A stretch of DNA of 64,000 nucleotides from Ensifer adhaerens (lineage in GTDB: Bacteria > Pseudomonadota > Alphaproteobacteria > Rhizobiales > Rhizobiaceae). Made by a program: the position numbers and the translations under genes. Under the pieces are notes generated by a model. The model had not been told where the DNA came from and did no database searches. It worked only from the letters and a program-made list of their open reading frames with translations. The stretch covers positions 250,604 to 314,603 of the forward strand of contig NZ_JABEKT010000003.1 of NCBI RefSeq assembly GCF_013283195.1. Reading direction: 5' to 3'. This document shows positions 43,615-52,589 of this stretch, one piece after another. Every line of letters starts with the position of its first letter. Position 1 is the stretch's first letter.

Positions 43615-43872
43615 ATGGATTTCGAAAAGGTGGGGCGGGCCCGCCTGAAGATGCGGCTGCCGAGGCACCGGGAGCAGATCTCTGATGCGTACTTCTTGGC
43701 GTTTACCGACTTGCTGGAAGCTTACGGCCTGGCCGCAATAAAGCGCGACGAGTTACGTGAGCAAGCGACGCCAGACCGTTCGATCTTGGCCGAGTATGAG
43801 GATCTCTGTCAGACGCTGGAAGAAGACGTCATCAAGATGCTCGCCTGCGTGAGCCCCCGTATGATCCGCTAG
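43615..43872 (+). CDS. Hypothetical 85-residue helical protein
   Basis: The start is chosen at ATG 43615 (MDFEKVGRARLKMRLPRHRE) behind GAGGAGCGG; the frame is open further upstream but loses coding character. LAFTDLLEAYGLAAIKRDEL and YEDLCQTLEEDVIKMLACV are strongly helical. No family known. Confidence 0.4.
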   Translation: MDFEKVGRARLKMRLPRHREQISDAYFLAFTDLLEAYGLAAIKRDELREQATPDRSILAEYEDLCQTLEEDVIKMLACVSPRMIR

Positions 43873-44039
43873 GTCACCACTCCCATGAATGCCCTGATCA
43901 TCTAGCAGGCGGGAAGGCGCTTCCAATTCGCAAACTTCACGTAATGAGGAAACAGCACGTTCTCGTTACACGGTACGTAGCTCAGACGAGTTATGACTGG
44001 AACGGTGCCTGCTACATTCCCTGGACAAGAAGCAGATGC

Positions 44040-44476
44040 TCACCTTCCCGCCCTGACCAGCGACCGCGCGATATCAATGATGTCGTCGCGGGCAGCTATC
44101 GGGTCATCCTTGGACCAAGCAACCCCAAGCCCGATCCTGAAGTCGATACCCCTCACCTTCCTTAGCTCGAAATTGCGATTGGGCAGAGCCAGCGTCCATT
44201 CCGCCCCAAAGCCGATGCCGAGACCGGCCGACAACAGCGACATCAGCGAGAAGGTGTCGTCGCAGGTATAGGCGACACTCTCCGGATACAGCGATCGCAG
44301 TAGACCTTCCCGGCACTTGTCAGTTCCACTCGTCGCGTCGAGCGCTCCAACGGACGGACGCCGAGTTCTTTTTCTAGTGACTGGATCTGACAGCTCAATG
44401 CCGGCTGGGCGATACACACCCGGGCGGCAGCCCGACCGAAATGCAGTCGGATCGTCCTTGGACCAGGCAACCCCAA
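44040..44476 (-). pseudogene. LysR-family regulator, internally deleted
   Basis: One minus frame has the LysR helix-turn-helix (LHFGRAAARVCIAQPALSCQ, IQSLEKELGVRPLERSTRRV). A second frame has the effector-domain end (VAYTCDDTFSLMSLLSAGLG, LPNRNFELRKVRGIDFRIGL and DDIIDIARSLVRAGR). About 150 residues between them are missing. Its 3' end is the first of three copies of a repeated LysR tail (44052-44206, 44446-44556, 46983-47137). Confidence 0.7.
44052..44206 (-). repeat. LysR-tail repeat, copy A
   Basis: About 155 bases coding for NRNFELRKVRGIDFRIGLGV and the C-terminal DDIIDIARSLVR. Near-identical in sense to copies B and C, with scattered substitutions. Confidence 0.7.
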
Positions 44477-44556
44477 GCCCGACCCTGAAGTCGATACCCC
44501 TCACCTTCCTAAGCTCGAAATGCGATTGGCAGGTCCAGCGTCCATTCCGGCGCAAA
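44446..44556 (-). repeat. LysR-tail repeat, copy B
   Basis: Shorter copy (HFELRKVRGIDFRVGLGVAW, SKDDPTA) lacking the last 15 codons and carrying small deletions. It abuts the Fic fragment at 44556. Confidence 0.7.
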
Positions 44557-44994
44557 CTCCTGCTCTACGTGAGCTTCTATTTCAAATCACGCAGGTCCGA
44601 TTACTACCGCCTGCTGCAGGAAGTCCAAGAACACGGCACCTGGGAAGCTTGGCTCGAGTTTCTTTCTCGATGGGATCGCCGAAACTGCGGAACAAGCATT
44701 TGAGACTGCCAGTCAAATTGCACGGCTATTCGACGGCGACCGCGACCGGATCATCAGAGAGTCTGAACGTACGGGATCGGTCCTCCAGATCCACGAAGCC
44801 ATGCGCACAAGTCCCTGTTTGACAGCGACTGCAGCAATGAAGCGAAGCGGACTGACAATGCCGACCGTCAACGCAGCTCAGACCAACTCCAAAGACTTGG
44901 GATCGTTGAAGAAGTAACGGGCCGACGGCGGGGCCGGGTGTTCGTCTATCGCGCCTACATGGAAATGGTCAGCGACGGAGCAAGCGGCCACTGA
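44556..44994 (+). pseudogene. Fic-family protein, C-terminal fragment
   Basis: Starts LLLYVSFYFKSRRSDYYRLL, then GTWEAWLEF, DGIAETAEQAFETASQIARL, a linker and the C-terminal winged helix (MKRSGLTMPTVNAAQTNS, LGIVEEVTGRRRGRVFVYRA) to TGA 44992-44994. Two or more frame changes. The catalytic HPFxDGNG part is absent. It is a different paralogue from the 7285-7611 fragment, because the shared LLQEV region differs at many bases. Confidence 0.75.
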
Positions 44995-45004
44995 GTTCCC
45001 ACTG

Positions 45005-45018
45005 ATACCCTATGGTAT
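45005..45018. promoter_or_regulatory. Palindrome upstream of hipA, site 1
   Basis: ATACC-CTAT-GGTAT, about 80 bases before the hipA start; a candidate site for the HipB-like repressor. Confidence 0.35.
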
Positions 45019-45033
45019 AAACAGTCTTTATTG

Positions 45034-45048
45034 ACCCACTTTATGGGT
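45034..45048. promoter_or_regulatory. Palindrome upstream of hipA, site 2
   Basis: ACCCA-CTTTA-TGGGT, 49 bases before the hipA start. With site 1 it forms a paired-operator arrangement. Confidence 0.35.
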
Positions 45049-45096
45049 TGATTATTTCGCGCTTTCTCTCTAAATGATCCTCAAAGGGGTCGTTTA

Positions 45097-46434
45097 ATGA
45101 GATTGACGCTGGAAATTCACTTCGAAGGCAAATGGCACGAAGCCGCGACAGTTGCCCTCCAGGATGATGAGGCCGGCTACCAGGGCAGCTCTATAGTCGA
45201 CTACGACCTTGATTACTTCATCGCGACAGCAGCACGGGATTTCGCGGTCGGAAATGCCGTCGGCGATCATCGTGCGCTCTCAGTTCGCTTTCCCGTCGAC
45301 CTTGAAAACCGCCACGGCAGCCGCTGGCCGCCCTTCCTTCTCGACCTTATGCCACAAGGGCATGCGAGACGGAAACTTGCCGAACATCTTGGTCTCAACG
45401 AAGCGGCTCGCTCATCGGACCGTTCGCTGCTCCTGAGGGCAGCAACTGGCGGAATAGGCAACATACGCATAAAGGAGGCGGCCGAGGCGGAATCGCAGCG
45501 CCTGCGCGGATTGCAGCGCCAGGGCGTTACAGAAGGAGACATTCTCGAGCGTTCCGACCGTTTCATGGAGGTGGCGGATCGCTTTGCAATGCTCGCCTCG
45601 GGCTCAAGTGGGTTGCAGGGCGAATGGCCAAAAGTGTCCATGACCCAAGCGGCAGACGGTCTTTACTATGCCGACAGCATCGTGAGTGACGAGGAGGCCG
45701 TTCGACACGTCATCGTCAAGCTCGTTCGCAGCAATGAGCCTGTTGATCGCACGATACTTGAGGGCGAAGCTCTCTATTCCCGATTGGCGTTGGAACTTGG
45801 TTTGAACGTTAAGGAACCGTCTCTTTACGCTGAAGGCGTCCTGATCATTCCAAGGTTCGACCGACAGAAGGGCGCGAACGGAGAAACGGTCCGCCTTGGC
45901 CAGGAGAGCCTCGTTTCGGCCATCGGTGTTGCAGACTTCGGCCATATCGGCACGCATGAAGCCTATATAGACATTCTCAAGGCGTATTCGGCCGACCCAC
46001 TTGCAGATGTGACCGAATATCTGAAGCGCGACATCGTCAACCTGGCGCTCGGCAATCCTGACAATCACGGCCGAAATTCCGCGCTCAGCAAATATCCGGA
46101 CGGGACGATCCGGCTATCCCCACTTTTTGATTTCGCCCCGATGCGTTTGGCAAGGGAGGGCATTTTGCGGTCTACCCGATGGGCATCGATGCGCGATGCC
46201 GCCCGCGACCATCTTCCGGACTGGCGCCAGATCTGCGCGGATGTTTGGCCCGAACCGGACGGCCAGGCGAGGATCGGCAGCCAATTGCAGTCGCTTTCGG
46301 ACCGCCTGAGGCAGATACCCCAATACGCCAGGGACCTGGGCGCGACGGATCTAGTTGTCGATAGAGCCATGATGAGATGCGGTGAGATTGCCGATGGCGT
46401 TCGATCATCGTTCGCAGGGTCATCGAGGTCCTGA
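45097..46434 (+). CDS. hipA: HipA-type serine/threonine kinase toxin
   Basis: The product is 445 residues. N-terminal couple domain (RFPVDLENRHGSRWPPFLLD, LMPQGHARRKLAEHLGL). The kinase core includes HVIVKLVRSNEP, EGEALYSRLALELGLNV, catalytic loop LALGNPDNHGRNSALSK with Asp322, and LSPLFDFAP with the metal-binding Asp345. HipA toxins phosphorylate targets such as GltX and cause growth arrest. The XRE gene follows 3 bases later, the reverse of the classical hipB-hipA order. Upstream palindromes suggest autoregulation. Confidence 0.85.
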   Translation: MRLTLEIHFEGKWHEAATVALQDDEAGYQGSSIVDYDLDYFIATAARDFAVGNAVGDHRALSVRFPVDLENRHGSRWPPFLLDLMPQGHARRKLAEHLGLNEAARSSDRSLLLRAATGGIGNIRIKEAAEAESQRLRGLQRQGVTEGDILERSDRFMEVADRFAMLASGSSGLQGEWPKVSMTQAADGLYYADSIVSDEEAVRHVIVKLVRSNEPVDRTILEGEALYSRLALELGLNVKEPSLYAEGVLIIPRFDRQKGANGETVRLGQESLVSAIGVADFGHIGTHEAYIDILKAYSADPLADVTEYLKRDIVNLALGNPDNHGRNSALSKYPDGTIRLSPLFDFAPMRLAREGILRSTRWASMRDAARDHLPDWRQICADVWPEPDGQARIGSQLQSLSDRLRQIPQYARDLGATDLVVDRAMMRCGEIADGVRSSFAGSSRS

Positions 46435-46437
46435 CCA

Positions 46438-46716
46438 ATGGCGCGCTGGAAAAAACCGACAAAGGAGCAGATCCTGGCAATGCGTCAGGATTTGGCTGAG
46501 CGCGCCCGGCAGGGCTCCTTGCGAATCCCGGAAGCCGTGATCGATATCCGCAAGAGCATCGGCCTTTCGCAACAGGAGTTCGCCAGGACGCTAGGGCTAA
46601 CCCGTAGGCAGATCGCCGAAATAGAGGCGGGCAAGGCGAACCCGACCTTGGAAACTTTGGAAAAAATCGGAAGACTGTTCGGTTTCACCGTAGGGTTTTT
46701 ACCAAGCCCGCGATGA
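46438..46716 (+). CDS. hipB: HipB-like XRE antitoxin/regulator
   Basis: The product is 92 residues with a basic N-terminal helix (MARWKKPTKEQILAMRQDLA) and an HTH_3 domain: VIDIRKSIGLSQQEFARTLG, LTRRQIAEIEAGKANPTLET and LEKIGRLFGFTVGFL. It lies 3 bases after hipA and is presumably its antitoxin and operon repressor. The long N-terminal arm is unusual for HipB and may bind the kinase. Confidence 0.8.
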   Translation: MARWKKPTKEQILAMRQDLAERARQGSLRIPEAVIDIRKSIGLSQQEFARTLGLTRRQIAEIEAGKANPTLETLEKIGRLFGFTVGFLPSPR

Positions 46717-46780
46717 GGCCCTGAAACCTTTCTCCAGCGGAACACTCGGGCGCCTGAACACGGGCAAACATTCGGGGGAA

Positions 46781-46939
46781 ATGCCGGCACATGTTGATGA
46801 AGTCGCCATAGGCGACTGCTGCGCAACCTTGCTGCACGGCCTTTCGGTTCAAGCACGCGATGGAGTTGAACCGCACCGACTTCACGCCATGGTGGACGCT
46901 TTTCTGACCGGCTTCGATTCAATGATCAGCGCGAAATGA
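46781..46939 (+). pseudogene. TetR-family regulator, C-terminal fragment
   Basis: A 52-codon frame reads EVAIGDCCATLLHGLSVQAR, DGVEPHRLHAMVDAFLTGF. ATLLHGLSVQARDG is the common final-helix motif of TetR/AcrR regulators. No DNA-binding domain is present. Confidence 0.5.
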
Positions 46940-46982
46940 ACGTGTTGCGGTCGTCGCGGACCATAGCTCCTCACTCAACAGC

Positions 46983-47137
46983 CCGGACCAACGACCGCGC
47001 AATATCGATGATGTCATCGCGCGCGGCCGTCGGATCATCCTTCGACCACGCGGCACCAAGCCCGATCCTGAAGTCGACGCCCCTCACCTTCCTGAGCTCG
47101 AAATTGCGATTGGGCAGATCCAGCGTCCATCCCGGCG
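46983..47137 (-). repeat. LysR-tail repeat, copy C
   Basis: Full-length copy encoding LPNRNFELRKVRGVDFRIGL and DDIIDIARSLVRAVE, ending in sequence adjoining the DUF1254 gene 3' end. Confidence 0.7.
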
Positions 47138-47163
47138 TTCCACGCACAGTATAGGCGGGACAA

Positions 47164-48594
47164 TTACTGCGCCACGACGGCTGGCGGCTGCCAGGTGCCT
47201 TCGCCCGCCGGCAATATGGACGGCGCTTCTGTCTTCGGCCAGTAGAGGCGCATGACGAGATAAATCGTGTCATCCGGAGCAGGCAGCCAATTGGCTTCCT
47301 TGTCCGCGCCGGGGCTGTCCTTCTGGATGTAAAGGGTGAGCGAACCATCCTCGTTCTTCTTCATACCCGGAAGCATTGGCGAGTTGATGAGGTAACGATC
47401 GATCGGATTTTTGATCAAAAGCTGGCTCTTGCCGTCATACATCGTCACCGACCAGAAGGAGTTCACCGGTGGAAGTTGCCCTGCGGGAAAGGTGATCGTG
47501 TAGTTGTGCTTGCTGCCGTCGAGTGTCTGGCCCTTGCTATCGACGCGCGTGTAGGGATAGGTCGCTTCCTCCGGGTCATTTCCATAGATGCCGGCCTGAG
47601 CGGCGATGGCGCGTTTCAACCAGTCGCCTTTGTAGTGGGCGCTGTCTCCTGGAAGACCGCTGACCCGCCAGCCATTGATCGCCTTGCCGGCATTGGCGAC
47701 GGCCTCGTCGACCTTCCGCTGGCCCGCCTTCATGCCGAGGCCAATCTCCAGCTTGTGCTCCAGTGGCAGGTCCTTGAAGTCGAAGGACTTACCCGGCCCG
47801 ATGCCGATGCGCGCCAGCTTGGCCCTTATCTCCTTCTCGTTGCCTTGCGCCGGGCCGAATTGCAGAGCGAAGTCGAGATAGTCGAAGAAGTTGGTCTTCA
47901 CGAGATCCTTGTCGATCTCGGGGAAATCGATGGTTGGCGCGGCCGGCGGCGTCGTCTGCTTCAGATACGCCGACAGCATCTGCACCTTATAGCCATCCTG
48001 CACTTTCTTGACGTTATCGAGATCATCCGGGCCAAAAAGCTGGGTGCGATAGCCCGCGAGGGAAAACTGCGTGCTCGACCGAAACACTTGTTTGATGCCC
48101 GCCGGGGTTTCACCCTCCCAGTCGGGGCCGACCACCATATAGTCGCCGGCATCGCTTCCTGTGGCGCGTGTGCCGATATAACCGAAATTGTAGGTGTTGC
48201 CGTCACAGAGCATGACCGAGTAGTAGCGCTTCGGGTCGATCGCCGGCACCGAGAGCACCACCGGCTCCGCCCGCAAATCCAGCCAGACGAAGGAATAGGG
48301 CGTATCGCTGTTGGGTGTGACGATCGCCGTGTCCTTGTAAGTATAAACGTTGGGCTCGTTCTTAATCTGGTTGAACGGCGCCTTGAACTGCCCTGAATTG
48401 CGATCTACCGCGTATTCGTACATGATGGCATAGTTCATAACGAGCGGCAGACCATAGATGAAGCCCTCCTCGGCGATCTCCTTGGCCTCGATTATGCCTG
48501 GGTAGTTCTGCGCCATCACCAGGCTTGGCCTCGCAATCGCGGCGCCAGCGACGATCATTGTGGCGGAGCGAAGTAGATCTCGCTTTGTCAGCAT
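47164..48594 (-). CDS. DUF1254/DUF1214 exported protein
   Basis: The product is 476 residues from ATG 48594 (MLTKRDLLRSATMIVAGAAI) behind AAGGGAG, with a signal peptide ending VMA. The DUF1254 half has EEGFIYGLPLVMNYAIMYEY, TPNSDTPYSFVWLDLRAEPV and YYSVMLCDGNTYNFGYIGTR. The DUF1214 half has YGNDPEEATYPYTRVDSKGQ, FWSVTMYDGKSQLLIKNPID and NWLPAPDDTIYLVMRLYWPK. The family is periplasmic, of unknown activity, and in rhizobia often keeps company with sulfatases; two sulfatases lie 12 kb away. The divergent AraC gene is the likely regulator. Confidence 0.88.
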   Translation of the reverse strand: MLTKRDLLRSATMIVAGAAIARPSLVMAQNYPGIIEAKEIAEEGFIYGLPLVMNYAIMYEYAVDRNSGQFKAPFNQIKNEPNVYTYKDTAIVTPNSDTPYSFVWLDLRAEPVVLSVPAIDPKRYYSVMLCDGNTYNFGYIGTRATGSDAGDYMVVGPDWEGETPAGIKQVFRSSTQFSLAGYRTQLFGPDDLDNVKKVQDGYKVQMLSAYLKQTTPPAAPTIDFPEIDKDLVKTNFFDYLDFALQFGPAQGNEKEIRAKLARIGIGPGKSFDFKDLPLEHKLEIGLGMKAGQRKVDEAVANAGKAINGWRVSGLPGDSAHYKGDWLKRAIAAQAGIYGNDPEEATYPYTRVDSKGQTLDGSKHNYTITFPAGQLPPVNSFWSVTMYDGKSQLLIKNPIDRYLINSPMLPGMKKNEDGSLTLYIQKDSPGADKEANWLPAPDDTIYLVMRLYWPKTEAPSILPAGEGTWQPPAVVAQ

Positions 48595-48711
48595 TTGCCT
48601 TACTCCCTTGTGGCTTCCTGCCCCCGGTTTATCTGCCGAACTAGACACTATTCGTAATTCGAAACCACTCATTTTACGCCAAGGTTGTATTATTTCTGGA
48701 GCGCGGCATGC

Positions 48712-49800
48712 ATGGCTGAGATCCCGGTTATCTCCAACCGCATATTGCATGGCATGCCGGCCTTCATCCGCGGTGAAATCGGGCAAAAGGCGCTGCTGCA
48801 GGCCAATCGAGCCATCGGCTTCGACCTCGAACTGACCGAGGGAGAAAACTGCTTCATCCCGCACGCGGCGGTCATCCGCTTCGTCGAGGCGGCCGCTCGG
48901 GCCGCCGGCGATGCCAACTTCGGGGTACTGATGGCTCCGATGATGAACGTCGCCAACTATGGTAGCTACGGACGCTATGTGCTTGGAGCCGGCACCCTGG
49001 GCCAAGCCATCGGACGCGCGATTTCCAGTCTTTGTTTTCATAGTACGGATGACAGAATGTCGGTCTCGGTCGTCGGCGACGAGGTACGATACAGCTATGT
49101 CTTTGCGCTGGCAGGCTATGCCGGATATGCAAATGTCGGCTTTGCGGCGGCGGGCGTCCTGCTCAGTCTCTTCAGGGCCTATTTGCCCCGGGATTGGCGA
49201 CCGCTGCGCATCGAGCTCGACACCGACAGGCCGCGTCAAGCCGTTCTTTTGGAAGACATCTTCCAGTGTCCGGTCCACTTCAACGCCCCCGCGGTGACCG
49301 TTGTGATGGAACGCCGTCATCTGTCGGCTGGTCCAAGGCACGTCGCATGGCCGATCGTCACCATCGAGGATGTCGCGCGAGACCGGCGTGGCGGCGCGCC
49401 TCGCGATTTGCTCGACGTCATCATGGAGCAGATCCGGGCGCAGGTTCTCACGGGCAGCGTGTCGATCGACGGTGCCGCGCAAGTGACTGACACCAGCGTC
49501 CGAACACTGCAACGAGAGCTGAACCGCGCAGGCACGGACTTTCGCAGCCTGGCGACCGCAGTTAGGGTTCAGCGCGCCACTGAACTGCTCCGGGACAGGA
49601 ATGTCTCGATTACCCGCGTTGCGGCCGAATTAGGGTATTCCTCGCCAGCCAACTTTGCTCGCGCTTTCCGAAAGGCGACCGGCAACGGGCCGAAGGAATT
49701 TCGCTCCGCGTTCACCGTCCAGACGCCGCGCTCAACTCGGTGTGACCCTCAATCATTTGCGGAATTCAGTTGCGGCCTCCACGCCGCGTTCCCTCGCTAA
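48712..49800 (+). CDS. AraC-family regulator (OruR/ArgR-like)
   Basis: About 362 residues from ATG 48712 (MAEIPVISNRILHGMPAFIR). The N-terminal Arabinose_bd-type domain includes FIPHAAVIRFVEAAARAAGD and YGSYGRYVLGAGTLGQAIGR. Two C-terminal helix-turn-helices are GAAQVTDTSVRTLQRELNRA and ITRVAAELGYSSPANFARAF, then FRKATGNGPKEFR. The last 22 residues after QTPRSTR read out of frame through a glycosyltransferase remnant, so the natural end was lost. Transcribed away from the DUF1254 gene. Confidence 0.85.
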   Translation: MAEIPVISNRILHGMPAFIRGEIGQKALLQANRAIGFDLELTEGENCFIPHAAVIRFVEAAARAAGDANFGVLMAPMMNVANYGSYGRYVLGAGTLGQAIGRAISSLCFHSTDDRMSVSVVGDEVRYSYVFALAGYAGYANVGFAAAGVLLSLFRAYLPRDWRPLRIELDTDRPRQAVLLEDIFQCPVHFNAPAVTVVMERRHLSAGPRHVAWPIVTIEDVARDRRGGAPRDLLDVIMEQIRAQVLTGSVSIDGAAQVTDTSVRTLQRELNRAGTDFRSLATAVRVQRATELLRDRNVSITRVAAELGYSSPANFARAFRKATGNGPKEFRSAFTVQTPRSTRCDPQSFAEFSCGLHAAFPR

Positions 49801-50000
49801 GGCCGTGCGCAGTTCTGCCGCGCGAGGCCAGATGGCGGCCGTGTCCATCGCTTCCAACGCTTTTGCCAGCCCGGCAGCGCGGGGGCAAGTGGGACGGACC
49901 AGCGTCCATCGTCGCTTCCCGCCTGCCCCATAGGGTGGTCACCGAAGAAATGGGCGATCTGCATGCGCAGCCCTGCACGAAGGCTGGCCGCGACGCCCAT
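49753..50000 (-). pseudogene. UGT-like glycosyltransferase, C-terminal remnant
   Basis: The minus strand gives VAASLRAGLRMQIAHFFGDH PMGQAG, then after a shift LAKALEAMDTAAIWPRAAEL and RTALARERGVEAATEFRK to a stop at 49753. The pattern (AGxxxQIxxFFGDQPxW followed by LAxAL and a final RAAxLGxxL) is that of UDP-glycosyltransferase-like enzymes. Only the last 80 residues are represented. Confidence 0.45.
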
Positions 50001-50135
50001 CGAGCCTCAGTGCACTATGCCACCGTAGCGAATGTCCGTTCGTTACGATGCTGGCCCTAAACAAGCCGGTCGGCAATCGGCTCCTTGCGGAAATGATCTC
50101 CGTTTTGCGCGCCATTTCGGCTGTGAAGCGGGACA

Positions 50136-51032
50136 CTAGTAAGCCAGTTGCTCGCGTAGGCTTGGGATGATCCAGTCGAGGAAGCACCGCACCTTCAGCG
50201 GCAGCGGACCGGCTGGTCCATGGATAACGTTCACAGGTAGCGGTTCCGGTGCAAAGTCTGTCAGCAATTCGTGCAGAGCACCGGAGCGCAACTGATCGGA
50301 AATCTGGTAAGACAGCACGCGGATAATGCCGATACCGGCTATTGCAGCCTGAATGGCAGCCTCCGTCGTATTGACCGCGAATCTGGGACGCGGCTCGATA
50401 GTAAAGGCCGCGCCGTCCCGGCGGTAGCGCCATTCCGGCGCGGTCGCAAAGCCCTGAAAGCTTATGCCGTCATGCTGGCTGAGGTCCTCCGGGTGACGCG
50501 GAACGCCTCGGCGGGCAAGATAGTCTGGGCTCGCGCAGATTACTCGTCGGACTACGCCGACGCGCGTTGCGATAAGTGCGCTGTCAGCCAGGTGTCCGAT
50601 CCGCAGGGCCACGTCGACATGCTCATCTTCCAGACTTAGCTGCCGATCGGCAAGGGTGAGGCGCAGGTCGATATCGGGTTGCTGCTTCAGGAACTCCAGA
50701 GCTGTTGGCAACAGATGGCGCTCGCCGAAGGCAATCGGTGCGGTCACGTGCAGCCCTCCACGCAGCGCGCCATCGTCGCCGCTGGCCTGCCGCTCTGCCG
50801 CGTCCAGTTCCTCCAGAATACGACGTGACGCGGCGACGAAGCTGCGCCCCTCGTCCGTCAAGGTGACGCCGCGGCGGGTGCGCAGGACCAGGCGCACGCC
50901 AAGGTGCTTTTCAAGATCCGCGACCTTGCGGCTGACCGTGGCGAGGGGCGCATGCAATCGCCGCGAACCAGCCGAGAGGCTGCCGGCGTCCACCACCGCC
51001 AGCAGCACCGACATCGCTTCAAACCGATCCAT
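50136..51032 (-). CDS. LysR-family regulator, divergent to hydrolase
   Basis: The product is 298 residues from ATG 51032 (MDRFEAMSVLLAVVDAGSLS). The helix-turn-helix includes SRRLHAPLATVSRKVADLEK and HLGVRLVLRTRRGVTLTDEG. The effector domain has GLHVTAPIAFGERHLLPTAL, VDVALRIGHLADSALIATRV and AIAGIGIIRVLSYQISDQLR, as in CrgA-type LysR proteins. The 137-base divergent region to the metallo-hydrolase gene is the expected target. Confidence 0.9.
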   Translation of the reverse strand: MDRFEAMSVLLAVVDAGSLSAGSRRLHAPLATVSRKVADLEKHLGVRLVLRTRRGVTLTDEGRSFVAASRRILEELDAAERQASGDDGALRGGLHVTAPIAFGERHLLPTALEFLKQQPDIDLRLTLADRQLSLEDEHVDVALRIGHLADSALIATRVGVVRRVICASPDYLARRGVPRHPEDLSQHDGISFQGFATAPEWRYRRDGAAFTIEPRPRFAVNTTEAAIQAAIAGIGIIRVLSYQISDQLRSGALHELLTDFAPEPLPVNVIHGPAGPLPLKVRCFLDWIIPSLREQLAY

Positions 51033-51169
51033 CGTGTCCTTCCGGAAATTGGGAGGAAAGTTCCTGAAATGGCAGGATACCCTATTGGTTTCGGATATCC
51101 TAGCTTTCACGTCGTTCCAGGGGGCGCCGGCCGGCCCTCCGTATTGCCACTGATCAGGAGAAAGACGTC

Positions 51170-52141
51170 ATGCCTCAACTTTCGCGTCGTGCTTTTGTCA
51201 GCGCTCTTCCTCTCGGCCTCCTCGGTGGAGGACTGATCAGTGGCGCACCGCCCCTTGCCGCAGCGCAGAATACCGCCAAAACGCCGGCCAACATTCCGCC
51301 GCTGTCGCAGATCCGCATCGGTCGCTTCACGGTGACGGCGCTGACAGACGGGTATGCCGATATGCCCTTCGATTATTTTCCGGGGCGCACCCCGGCGGAG
51401 GTGCAGCAGGCGGCAGTCGCTCAGTTCACCGCCCGGCCGAGTGGGGTGCGGTTCCTCATTAACCAGTATCTCATCGATGATGGCGAGCGCCGCGTCCTGA
51501 TCGATGCGGGTGCAGCGGGCTCGATCGGGCAGACCGGCAAACTGCCGCAGGCGCTCGGTGCGCTTGGGCTGCAGCTTGACCAGATCGACGCGGTGATCGT
51601 AACGCATATGCATCAGGACCACATGGGCGGTCTGATCGCCGGAGGCAGGAACAACTACCCAAAGGCGCAGCTTTACATCGATCGTCGTGACGTCACCCAT
51701 TGGACCGACCCGGCCAAGCGCAGCGGCGCACCCGATTATCTGCAGACCAGCTTTAAGATGGCGGAGGAGGTGGTGCGCCTCTACCCGAAACTCCAGGCGA
51801 TTGACGGAGAACGCGAAATTGTGCGCGGCATCTCAATTGTCGACCTGACCGGCCACACACCCGGCCATATCGGCGTGCGGGTCGAAGATGACGGCAAAAG
51901 CCTCATCATGGTCTCGGACATGATCTTTCCGGTCGTGCATCCGGGGGCGACCGACGTGTTCTTCCTGTTCGAGCAGGACCGTGCAGCGGCCAAGGCGATG
52001 CGCGACCGCTTTTTCCCTCGCGCCGCTTCGGAAGGCGCACTCATCGCCGCCACGCACATGCCCTTCCCAGGGCTCGGCCGTGTCGTCGCCGACCGTGGGC
52101 AGATGCGCTGGGAGGTGGCGGACTGGGCCTTGCAGGATTGA
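51170..52141 (+). CDS. Exported MBL-fold metallo-hydrolase
   Basis: The product is 323 residues. A Tat-like signal (SRRAFVSALPLGLLGGGLIS) precedes the metallo-beta-lactamase fold: VIVTHMHQDHMGGLIAGGRN carries HxHxDH, DLTGHTPGHIGVRV the third His, VSDMIFP the bridging Asp and AATHMPFPGLGRV the last His. Relatives include quorum-quenching lactonases and periplasmic hydrolases; the substrate is unknown. GGAGAAAG lies before ATG 51170. The divergent LysR gene probably controls it. Confidence 0.88.
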   Translation: MPQLSRRAFVSALPLGLLGGGLISGAPPLAAAQNTAKTPANIPPLSQIRIGRFTVTALTDGYADMPFDYFPGRTPAEVQQAAVAQFTARPSGVRFLINQYLIDDGERRVLIDAGAAGSIGQTGKLPQALGALGLQLDQIDAVIVTHMHQDHMGGLIAGGRNNYPKAQLYIDRRDVTHWTDPAKRSGAPDYLQTSFKMAEEVVRLYPKLQAIDGEREIVRGISIVDLTGHTPGHIGVRVEDDGKSLIMVSDMIFPVVHPGATDVFFLFEQDRAAAKAMRDRFFPRAASEGALIAATHMPFPGLGRVVADRGQMRWEVADWALQD

Positions 52142-52176
52142 AGTTAGCTCCGGCGGTCTAGAACGGTAGGAATCAA

Positions 52177-52557
52177 ATGAGCAGCAGATATCTCAGTATC
52201 GCCACGACGCCCTCCGTAGCAGCCGCACAGGAGCAGTATGGCAGCGCGGAGCAGTCCGCAGGGATCGGCGCGCTCGACGGTTTTTATCTTGCGTGCGTCT
52301 CGGCGACCGGTTGGCCCTACGTCCAGTACCGTGGTGGGCCTGCAGGATTTCTCGCCATGGTTGATGCATCGATGCTGGGCTTTGCAGATTTTCGCGGCAA
52401 CCGGCAATACATCACAACAGGCAACGTCAGCGCCAATGACCGCGTCTCACTGTTTCTGATGGACTACGCGCACCGGCGGCGCCTGAAAATCTATGGACAC
52501 ATGCTCGCCGGGCGCTGCCGCAAATGGCTGGTTATCACTGGCCTTCGCGGAACCTGA
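52177..52557 (+). pseudogene. PPOX-class FMN flavoprotein, C-terminally truncated
   Basis: The frame starts MSSRYLSIATTPSVAAAQEQ, then FYLACVSATGWPYVQYRGGP, SMLGFADFRGNRQYITTGNV and RVSLFLMDYAHRRRLKIYGH, the FMN-binding split-barrel of pyridoxamine-phosphate-oxidase-like proteins. After MLAG, at about 52508, homology ends and the frame stops at 52557. Intact relatives are about 200 residues. It follows the MBL gene by 35 bases in the same direction. Confidence 0.7.
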
Positions 52558-52589
52558 CGAATATCGGCGCGCTCCCGTTAGCCTTCTCT

